This document shows, one piece after another, positions 32,776-39,645 of a DNA stretch of 64,000 nucleotides (its first letter is position 1; each line of letters opens with the position of its first letter). The translations under genes and the position numbers were made by a program. The notes under the pieces were generated by a model, which was not told the DNA's origin, did not search any database, and worked only from the letters and a program-made list of their open reading frames with translations. The DNA is taken from the NCBI RefSeq assembly GCF_001888805.2, contig NZ_CP019113.1:2356001-2420000 (forward strand), in the 5' to 3' direction. The DNA comes from Enterobacter sp. SA187. Its GTDB lineage: Bacteria; Pseudomonadota; Gammaproteobacteria; Enterobacterales; Enterobacteriaceae.

Positions 32776-33774
32776 TTATTCCGGGCTGTTCAGTATGTGG
32801 TCGATGGCGGTACATTCATCCGCGCTGAAGTGGCGATTTGCCAGCATGCCGACCGCATCGTCAATCTGCGCCACTTTACTTGCGCCAATCAGCACGGACG
32901 TTACTTTATCGTCACGCAGCACCCAGGCCAGCGCCATCTGCGACAGCTTCTGGCCGCGTTGCTGCGCCAGATCGTTTAACTGACGCACCTTACGCAGTTT
33001 TGCTTCGGTGAGCTGATCGGGGTTGAGGAAACGGCTACCGCTGGCGGCGCGGGAATCCGCAGGAATGCCCTGTAAATAGCGGTCGGTCAGCTGTCCACCC
33101 GCCAGCGGCGAGAAAGCAATGCTGCCGACGCCTTTCTCCGCCAGCACATCCAGCAATTCATCTTCCACCCAGCGCTCAAACATCGAATATTTTGGCTGAT
33201 GGATCAGGCAGGGCGTGCCGAGATCGTTAAGAATATCAATTGCCTGCCGCGCCATATCCGCCGGGTAATTCGACAGGCCCACGTACAGCGCCTTGCCCTG
33301 GCGTACGATGTGATCCAGCGCGCGCATGGTCTCTTTCAGCGGCGTTTCCGGATCCGGGCGATGGTGATAGAAGATGTCCACATACTCAAGGCCCATGCGT
33401 TTCAGGCTCTGATCGAGGCTGGCGATAAGATATTTACGCGACCCCCAGTCGCCGTAAGGACCCTCCCACATGGTGTAGCCTGCCTTCGTGGAGATGATCA
33501 GCTCATCGCGCCACGGGCTAAAATCTTCCTGCAGGATACGACCAAAGTGCCGCTCAGCGGAGCCCGGCGGCGGCCCGTAGTTGTTGGCGAGATCGAAATG
33601 AGTGATGCCGAGATCAAAAGCCCGGCGCAGCAGCTGGCGGCTGGTTTCTACTAGGGTGGCGTCTCCGAAGTTATGCCACAGCCCCAGCGACACCGCCGGT
33701 AGCTTTAAACCGCTCTCGCCACAGCGGCGGAACTCCATCTTTTTATAGCGCTCAGGATCGGCCTGATAAACCAT
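32776..33774 (-). CDS. Aldo/keto reductase, YghZ-like (AKR14-type)
   Basis: This is a 332-residue NADPH-dependent aldo/keto reductase. It resembles E. coli YghZ, which reduces L-glyceraldehyde 3-phosphate and methylglyoxal. The TIM-barrel signature HFDLANNYGPPPGSAE holds the catalytic Asp and Tyr, ISTKAGY the Lys, and YHHRPD the His; SVLIGASKVAQI near the C-terminus binds the cofactor phosphate. The ATG at 33774 has GAGGA seven bases upstream. It sits between ypeC and glk, where E. coli K-12 carries yfeO, so it is a local replacement. Substrate is not known. Confidence 0.88.
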   Translation of the reverse strand: MVYQADPERYKKMEFRRCGESGLKLPAVSLGLWHNFGDATLVETSRQLLRRAFDLGITHFDLANNYGPPPGSAERHFGRILQEDFSPWRDELIISTKAGYTMWEGPYGDWGSRKYLIASLDQSLKRMGLEYVDIFYHHRPDPETPLKETMRALDHIVRQGKALYVGLSNYPADMARQAIDILNDLGTPCLIHQPKYSMFERWVEDELLDVLAEKGVGSIAFSPLAGGQLTDRYLQGIPADSRAASGSRFLNPDQLTEAKLRKVRQLNDLAQQRGQKLSQMALAWVLRDDKVTSVLIGASKVAQIDDAVGMLANRHFSADECTAIDHILNSPE

Positions 33775-33972
33775 GCATTAATCCTCAATTGGCAGACGTA
33801 ACATCAGTGTATACGTTTACACCAGCTTTGAGACTTTGCTGAAACGGTAAAGTTATTCTGTGATGAAGCTCAATAATATACAGGCACTCGTGCTATGGTC
33901 ATTGTTGTTAAAGCGCCTTGAATTTACAGTGTGCCAAAGAATTTTTCTGACTTCAGCGGAGCAGTAAAAAGA

Positions 33973-34938
33973 ATGACAAAGTATGCATTAGTAGGTGACG
34001 TGGGCGGCACTAACGCACGCCTGGCGTTGTGTAATGTCGACAGCGGCGAGATTTCCCGCGCCAAAACCTATTCCGGGCTGGATTATCCCACGCTGGAAGC
34101 CGTGGTCCGCGTCTATCTGGACGAGACGGGCGCAGAGGTTGAGGATGGCTGCATCGCCATTGCCTGCCCGATCACTGGTGACTGGGTGGCGATGACCAAC
34201 CACACCTGGGAATTCTCCATCGCGGAAATGAAGAAAAATCTCGGCTTTGCGCATCTGGAAATTATTAACGATTTTACCGCCGTATCCATGGCGATCCCGA
34301 TGCTGAAAAATGAGCATCTGACGCAGTTCGGCGGCGGCGAGCCGGTAGAAGGCAAACCCATTGCCGTGTATGGCGCGGGCACTGGCCTTGGCGTGGCGCA
34401 CCTGGTGCACGTCGATAAGCGCTGGGTCAGCCTGCCGGGCGAAGGCGGTCACGTGGATTTTGCGCCGAACAGCGAAGAAGAGGGGATTATCCTTGAAGAG
34501 CTGCGCAGTGAAATCGGCCACGTTTCGGCTGAGCGCGTGCTTTCCGGTCCGGGGCTGGTGAATCTGTACCGCGCGATTGTGAAATCCGACGGACGTCTGC
34601 CGGAAAATCTGCAACCGAAAGACATCACCGAGCGCGCGCTGGAAGACAGCTGCATCGACTGCCGCCGCGCGCTGTCGCTGTTCTGCGTGATCATGGGACG
34701 TTTCGGCGGTAACCTGGCGCTGACGCTCGGCACCTTCGGCGGCGTATACATCGCCGGTGGCATTGTGCCGCGCTTCCTCGACTTCTTTACTGCCTCCGGC
34801 TTCCGCGGCGGCTTTGAAGACAAAGGCCGCTTCAAATCCTACGTGCAGGATATTCCGGTCTACCTGATCGTGCACGACAACCCGGGTCTGCTGGGCGCGG
34901 GTGCGCATTTACGTCAGACGCTGGGCTACTACCTGTAA
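33973..34938 (+). CDS. glk: Glucokinase Glk
   Basis: This cytosolic enzyme phosphorylates free glucose with ATP. It has 321 residues, identical in length to E. coli. The phosphate-binding loop is GDVGGTNARLAL at residues 8-19, and the glucose-binding region includes EIINDFTAVS and GEGGHVDFAP. The ATG at 33973 gives MTKYALVGD; a GTG at 33931 would add 14 non-conserved residues. Its stop is only three bases from that of the convergent ypdB, with no terminator visible, so the two transcripts may overlap. Confidence 0.97.
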   Translation: MTKYALVGDVGGTNARLALCNVDSGEISRAKTYSGLDYPTLEAVVRVYLDETGAEVEDGCIAIACPITGDWVAMTNHTWEFSIAEMKKNLGFAHLEIINDFTAVSMAIPMLKNEHLTQFGGGEPVEGKPIAVYGAGTGLGVAHLVHVDKRWVSLPGEGGHVDFAPNSEEEGIILEELRSEIGHVSAERVLSGPGLVNLYRAIVKSDGRLPENLQPKDITERALEDSCIDCRRALSLFCVIMGRFGGNLALTLGTFGGVYIAGGIVPRFLDFFTASGFRGGFEDKGRFKSYVQDIPVYLIVHDNPGLLGAGAHLRQTLGYYL

Positions 34939-34941
34939 GGG

Positions 34942-35673
34942 TTACAGGTGCATTAACTGCCTGAACTCTTTGACTTTGCTGCGACTGACCGGGACCTGAA
35001 AATCAAGATCCCGCAGTCGCAGAATATAGGTGTTGTTAAACCAGGGTTCGATTTCGCGGATCTTGTCCAGATTCACACAGTATGAGCGATGACAGCGAAA
35101 GAAATGCGCTGCCGGTAGTTTGCTGCAAAACTCCGTGATGTTCATCGGCATCACAAATTCATCGCGCCGGGTATACACGAACGTCATCTTCTCATGCGCT
35201 TCCGCATAGTAAATATCGTGAATACTGGTAACGATGATGCGCTCATCTTTAATCAGATTGATGGTATCGTTTTCACGCACCGCCGGGCTGCCGGAACCTG
35301 CGCCAGTCTGCTGCTGCCATGCAGTCTCCAGCTTTTGCAGCATATTGATGATGCGTGATTCCTGATAAGGTTTCAGAATATAGTCAAAAGCTTCCAGCTC
35401 GAAGGCTTCAACTGCATGTTCTTTCCACGCGGTAATAAATACGATAAAGGGTTTATGGGCAAACTGGCTGATATTCTGCGCCAGTAAAACGCCGTCCAGC
35501 GACGGGATATTAATATCCAGAAACAGCGCGTCCACTTTGTTGTGCTGCAAAAACTTCAGCACGTCCAGGCCGTCGTCAAAGGTGCCGACGATCTCCATCT
35601 GGCTGTGTTCTTTGATGAGCCAGCTCAGCTCCTGCTGCGCCAGGATCTCATCTTCAACAATGATGACTTTCAT
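34942..35673 (-). CDS. ypdB: LytTR-type response regulator YpdB
   Basis: This is the response regulator of the YpdA/YpdB system, which senses extracellular pyruvate and activates the transporter gene yhjX in E. coli. The 243-residue protein has a receiver domain (residues 1-115) with phospho-acceptor D53 in DALFLDINIPS, and a LytTR DNA-binding domain from about 140 to 240 (IYYAEAHEKMTFVYT, then FRCHRSYCVNLDKI). It follows ypdA by 14 bases. The E. coli neighbours ypdC and the fry PTS genes are absent; ypdB meets glk directly. Confidence 0.95.
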   Translation of the reverse strand: MKVIIVEDEILAQQELSWLIKEHSQMEIVGTFDDGLDVLKFLQHNKVDALFLDINIPSLDGVLLAQNISQFAHKPFIVFITAWKEHAVEAFELEAFDYILKPYQESRIINMLQKLETAWQQQTGAGSGSPAVRENDTINLIKDERIIVTSIHDIYYAEAHEKMTFVYTRRDEFVMPMNITEFCSKLPAAHFFRCHRSYCVNLDKIREIEPWFNNTYILRLRDLDFQVPVSRSKVKEFRQLMHL

Positions 35674-35687
35674 GGTGACTCTCCTGA

Positions 35688-37385
35688 TTATTGCAACAGC
35701 GTGACCGGCGCGGGCAGGGGCGCGCGATCGTGCGGCACGTAGAAGGCGATTTCCGTTCCCGGCTCCAGGCGGCGAATATGCAGCCCTTCGCCGTACAGCA
35801 GTTTTACGCGGTGATGCACATTGAGTAAGCCGATTTTATTGCCGGGCATCTCATTGGCCTCGACCCGCTCAATGACCTGCGGATCGATACCGTTGCCAGT
35901 ATCGCGCACGGCGATACGCACCCTGTTACCGCACTCTGCCACGCTGATGGTGACCACGCCTTTTCCTTTACAGGGCTGAATGCCGTGCACGATGGCGTTT
36001 TCCACCAGCGGCTGGATCAGCAGGCTTGGGATCACACAGTTAACTTCCTCGTCGATGTCATAAATCACCGTCAGTTTGTCGCCAAAGCGCGCCTGCTCAA
36101 TGGCGATGTAATCCTTGATTTGATACAGCTCTTTCTTAATATCAATTTGCTCATCGTCTTTCAGTTCAATGTTATAGCGCAGGTAGCGCGATAAATTGTA
36201 AATCAGCTGCCGGGCGGTATCCGGATTAAGGCGAATGGAGGACGAAATGGCGTTCAGGGCGTTAAACAGAAAATGCGGGTTAATTTTGCTTTGCAGGGCA
36301 CGCAGTTCCGCTTTATTGGCCATCTCCCGCAACTGCTCGGCGCGGGACACTTCCAGCTGCGTGGAAATGATTTGCGACAGGCCGATCGCCATCTCCTGCA
36401 ACGACGAAGTAATTTGATGCGCATGGCAGTAGTAGATTTTTAACGTGCCGGTGACCACGCCTTTTTCCCATAGCGGGATCACCAGCATGGAGTGGATTTC
36501 CGGCGTGCGATGCGCCTCATCATTGTTTTTAATGATGATTTTACCGGAGTTGATCGCTTCAAAGGTGGTGGGGCTGATAATGTCATCGCTGTCCCGGTAG
36601 TTGTTTTCTCCGATACCGACGTAGGCCAGCACATGATCGACGTTGGTAATGGCGACGGCATCGGCATGAATATCGCGGCGGATAATATCGCAGACCTGAC
36701 GCAGGGATTCCGTATTCACATGGCGGAACAGCGGCAGCGTTTTGTTGGCAATATCCAGCGCCAGCTTGGCCTGCCGTGCTGCGCTGGCCTCCTGCTCCCC
36801 TTCGACACTCTGCACCAGCAGCACAATAAAGCCGATACATACGGTACCGAGGATCATCGGTATACCGATTTTCGACACGATATCCAGCCCCAGCGCGGTA
36901 GTCGGCGCCCAGAGCACCACCAGGATCATGGTCAGGGTTTCGCACAGCATCCCGGCGATAATGCCGATGCGCCAGTGGTGCGCTTTCGGCGTTTTGAGGT
37001 TGATCCAGCCCGCCAGACAACCGGCAATAATACTGGTGATAAAACAGGGAATGGCCGTCACGCCGCCAATATCGATCAGATAGCGATGAATACCTGCAAT
37101 GATGCCGGTAATAATCCCCACCCAGGGGCCGAACAGGATCCCGCCGGACATCACCGCAATAATACGGACGTTGACCAGCGACCCCTCCACCGGCACGCCG
37201 GACCAGGTGCTGAACAGCGCAAACATGGAAAAGATGGCCGTTACGGCCAGCAGCTCTTTAGGCGAGTGGGCGGTTTTATGCAGCAGTTCGCGAAACAGGC
37301 GCATGCGGATCAGGAAGAACAGACAAATCAGCATTAACGCCGCCCGATCAAAGACCGCCAGCAGCATGTTAAATATTTCGTGCAC
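35688..37385 (-). CDS. ypdA: Pyruvate-sensing histidine kinase YpdA
   Basis: This membrane histidine kinase of the LytS type phosphorylates YpdB. The 565-residue protein, the same length as in E. coli, has six or so N-terminal spans (5TM-5TMR_LYT domain, residues 5-200), a GAF domain (about 220-340), the His-kinase dimerisation box with H371 in KINPHFLFNALN, and a HATPase domain (LLIQPLVENAIVHGI, then DTGNGID). It starts the ypdAB operon; the 387 bases upstream are shared with the divergent alaC. Confidence 0.96.
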   Translation of the reverse strand: MHEIFNMLLAVFDRAALMLICLFFLIRMRLFRELLHKTAHSPKELLAVTAIFSMFALFSTWSGVPVEGSLVNVRIIAVMSGGILFGPWVGIITGIIAGIHRYLIDIGGVTAIPCFITSIIAGCLAGWINLKTPKAHHWRIGIIAGMLCETLTMILVVLWAPTTALGLDIVSKIGIPMILGTVCIGFIVLLVQSVEGEQEASAARQAKLALDIANKTLPLFRHVNTESLRQVCDIIRRDIHADAVAITNVDHVLAYVGIGENNYRDSDDIISPTTFEAINSGKIIIKNNDEAHRTPEIHSMLVIPLWEKGVVTGTLKIYYCHAHQITSSLQEMAIGLSQIISTQLEVSRAEQLREMANKAELRALQSKINPHFLFNALNAISSSIRLNPDTARQLIYNLSRYLRYNIELKDDEQIDIKKELYQIKDYIAIEQARFGDKLTVIYDIDEEVNCVIPSLLIQPLVENAIVHGIQPCKGKGVVTISVAECGNRVRIAVRDTGNGIDPQVIERVEANEMPGNKIGLLNVHHRVKLLYGEGLHIRRLEPGTEIAFYVPHDRAPLPAPVTLLQ

Positions 37386-37772
37386 GGAAAACTCGTGTGA
37401 ATAGCGTGGAAAAGAGATGATAAAAAATCTGACGCCGGATGACCAGTTAACTTCCGCAAAGGGTTAAGAGGAAAAACCCTGTTTTCAAAAGGGGATTGTG
37501 ACGGACGGGCAGTCAGCGAATGGCCCGCCGTGAAAAACGTCAATGGTGGGTAATGCTCTTTTTATCATCATGTTAACTTGCTGTTTTATTTGTGCCTTAT
37601 ATCGTGCAGCTTGTCTGGTCAGACGAAAAATGCCTTCCGCTTTTTCGTGGCTGATAAATTATTTTCCGTTGCCCCTCGACAGCGGGAATTTGTTCAGGCT
37701 ATTTTCTAAACATGCCACGCAGTGGCAGCGTCGCTCGGACGGTCCGGGCGCTAACGTTACATCGAGGAATCT
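37386..37772 (+). promoter_or_regulatory. Divergent ypdA/alaC region with structured alaC leader
   Basis: This gene-free stretch contains three hairpins ahead of alaC: ACGAAAAA/TTTTTCGT around 37623-37648, TGCCA/TGGCA at 37713-37727, and the palindrome CGGACGGTCCG near 37736-37746. A seven-codon frame starts at the ATG at about 37553. A 103-codon frame from 37543 runs into alaC in another phase but has no ribosome site. No clear -10/-35 pair was fixed. Confidence 0.45.
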
Positions 37773-39011
37773 ATGGCTGACTCCAGTCCAGTACGTCGCT
37801 TTACGCGCATCGAACGTCTTCCCCCTTATGTTTTTAACATTACCGCTGAACTGAAAATGGCCGCGCGTCGCCGCGGTGAAGATATTATTGATTTCAGTAT
37901 GGGCAACCCTGACGGCGCCACGCCGCCGCACATTGTCGAAAAGCTCTGCACCGTGGCGCAACGCCCGGATACCCATGGCTATTCCACATCACGTGGTATT
38001 CCACGCCTTCGCCGCGCCATTTCGCGCTGGTATCAGGAGCGCTATCAGGTGGATATCGATCCGGAAACGGAAGCTATTGTCACCATCGGCTCGAAAGAGG
38101 GACTGGCGCACCTGATGCTGGCCACGCTCGATCATGGCGATACCGTGCTGGTGCCGAATCCCAGCTACCCGATCCATATTTATGGCGCGGTGATCGCCGG
38201 GGCGCAGGTACGTTCTGTGCCGCTGGTGGAGGGCGTGGACTTCTTCAATGAACTGGAGCGCGCCATTCGTGAAAGCTATCCGAAGCCGAAAATGATGATC
38301 CTCGGTTTCCCGTCGAACCCGACGGCGCAGTGCGTTGAGCTGGAGTTCTTCGAGAAAGTGGTGGCGCTGGCGAAGCGTTATGATGTGCTGGTAGTGCACG
38401 ATCTGGCTTACGCCGACATCGTCTATGACGGCTGGAAAGCGCCATCCATCATGGAGGTGCCCGGCGCGCGCGATGTGGCGGTGGAATTCTTTACCCTGTC
38501 GAAAAGCTACAATATGGCCGGCTGGCGTATTGGTTTTATGGTGGGGAATCAGGAGCTGGTTAGCGCGCTGGCGCGGATTAAAAGCTACCACGATTACGGC
38601 ACCTTTACGCCGTTACAGGTGGCCGCGATTGCCGCGCTGGAAGGCGATCAGCAGTGCGTGAAGGACATTGCCGCCCAGTACAAACGCCGTCGCGATGTGC
38701 TGGTCAAAGGGCTGCACGAAGCGGGCTGGATGGTGGAAGTACCGAAAGCGTCAATGTACGTGTGGGCGAAAATCCCTGAACAGTACGCGGCGATGGGATC
38801 GCTGGAGTTTGCCAAGAAACTGCTGAACGAGGCGAAGGTGTGCGTGTCACCAGGGATCGGCTTCGGCGATTATGGCGATACCCATGTGCGCTTTGCGCTG
38901 ATCGAGAACCGCGATCGTATCCGTCAGGCCGTGCGGGGCATCAAAGCCATGTTCCGCGCTGATGGATTGCTCCCTACCACCGCCAGACCGCTCACCGAAG
39001 ACGCGGAATAA
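37773..39011 (+). CDS. alaC: Glutamate-pyruvate aminotransferase AlaC
   Basis: This PLP aminotransferase makes alanine from pyruvate and glutamate and is the major alanine-synthesising transaminase with AvtA and AlaA in E. coli. It has 412 residues as in E. coli. The PLP lysine lies in FFTLSKSYNMAGWRIGFMVG, and the substrate-binding pattern GFPSNPTAQ and phosphate loop TIGSKEGLAHLM are visible. GAGGA precedes the ATG. It has a long structured leader and ends at a terminator. The flanking gene ypdK on the other strand matches the E. coli order. Confidence 0.96.
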   Translation: MADSSPVRRFTRIERLPPYVFNITAELKMAARRRGEDIIDFSMGNPDGATPPHIVEKLCTVAQRPDTHGYSTSRGIPRLRRAISRWYQERYQVDIDPETEAIVTIGSKEGLAHLMLATLDHGDTVLVPNPSYPIHIYGAVIAGAQVRSVPLVEGVDFFNELERAIRESYPKPKMMILGFPSNPTAQCVELEFFEKVVALAKRYDVLVVHDLAYADIVYDGWKAPSIMEVPGARDVAVEFFTLSKSYNMAGWRIGFMVGNQELVSALARIKSYHDYGTFTPLQVAAIAALEGDQQCVKDIAAQYKRRRDVLVKGLHEAGWMVEVPKASMYVWAKIPEQYAAMGSLEFAKKLLNEAKVCVSPGIGFGDYGDTHVRFALIENRDRIRQAVRGIKAMFRADGLLPTTARPLTEDAE

Positions 39012-39012
39012 A

Positions 39013-39042
39013 CAAAAACAGGAGCCAGCGGCTCCTGTTTTT
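39013..39042. terminator. Bidirectional terminator between alaC and ypdK
   Basis: The stem AACAGGAGCC/GGCTCCTGTT with loop AGC is flanked by As and Ts on both sides. It serves alaC and the convergent ypdK. Confidence 0.88.
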
Positions 39043-39056
39043 CGTATGAACGTTGC

Positions 39057-39128
39057 TCAGATCATCAGGGCGAAAGTACCGGCCCATACAATGACCATTA
39101 CCGAAATGCCCATAAAGAAATATTTCAC
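39057..39128 (-). CDS. ypdK: Small membrane peptide YpdK (23 residues)
   Basis: This is a single-span hydrophobic peptide. Read on the minus strand from a GTG at 39128 it gives (M)KYFFMGISVMVIVWAG followed by TFALMI and TGA. It differs from the E. coli YpdK sequence that I recall at one position only (V for F at residue 10). GGAG lies nine bases before the GTG. The position beside alaC also matches E. coli. Function is unknown; small single-span proteins of this kind sit in the inner membrane. An overlapping ATG seven bases upstream is in another phase and is not used. Confidence 0.87.
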   Translation of the reverse strand: MKYFFMGISVMVIVWAGTFALMI

Positions 39129-39645
39129 TTTTCATCGCTCCGCACACACATCGTATGCATTCATGAACAAGACAGGACTGATTATAGAGAGATGACGCCA
39201 GGCCAGAATCAAAATGAGAATTATCTCGTTTAGGGTGGCGGCAGCACCTCAGAATTCAGGTGTGAATCACACCAGACGGCGCTAATGTACGCTTAATAAA
39301 TCCGGGAAACAAGTGGCATTTTCTTAAATACTTTCCGTCACTTAGCTTGTGTCGGGGAACGGCGACACTTTAATTTCCTGGGGTAATAAATTGAGCTTGA
39401 GCGACGCTTTTTACCTTAATGAAAACTCCCTTTTTCCTGCTTGATTTATAAGGTTAAATTGTGAGCTACGTCTCGGTTTTAACGACTTTACGATAGTGTG
39501 CTGCAAGGCATAAGTGACAAAAAAGTGACACCACCTTTTGTGCTATCGCCCACAAAACAAAAATCCTTCCTGATGCATTCCCCGGTGTCGCCACCTTTCA
39601 CGGCATGATAACAACTGGTTTTCAGCGCAGTAAAAGGAACGTCCG
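39129..39645. promoter_or_regulatory. Intergenic region between ypdK and gfrR
   Basis: This 517-base AT-rich stretch holds no credible gene. Visible elements are TATAAT on the minus strand (39186-39181), a possible ypdK -10 box; the near palindrome GAGAATTATCTC at about 39217-39228; the perfect inverted repeat GGTGTGA-A-TCACACC (39259-39273); and a tandem pair of AAGTGACA 11 bases apart near 39512-39530. The gfrR promoter must lie here, but I could not fix it. Confidence 0.4.

Noticed and set aside
36492..37337. 281-codon frame antisense to ypdA
   Set aside because: Low-complexity D/H/N-rich reading with no domain; ypdA is full length and conserved.
37543..37854. 103-codon Cys-rich frame overlapping the alaC start
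   Set aside because: No ribosome site, runs 82 bases into alaC in another phase, no recognised homology; kept only as part of the leader note.
39217..39228. Fur box near ypdK
   Set aside because: Only one half matches the Fur consensus; GAGAATTATCTC is at best a weak palindrome.
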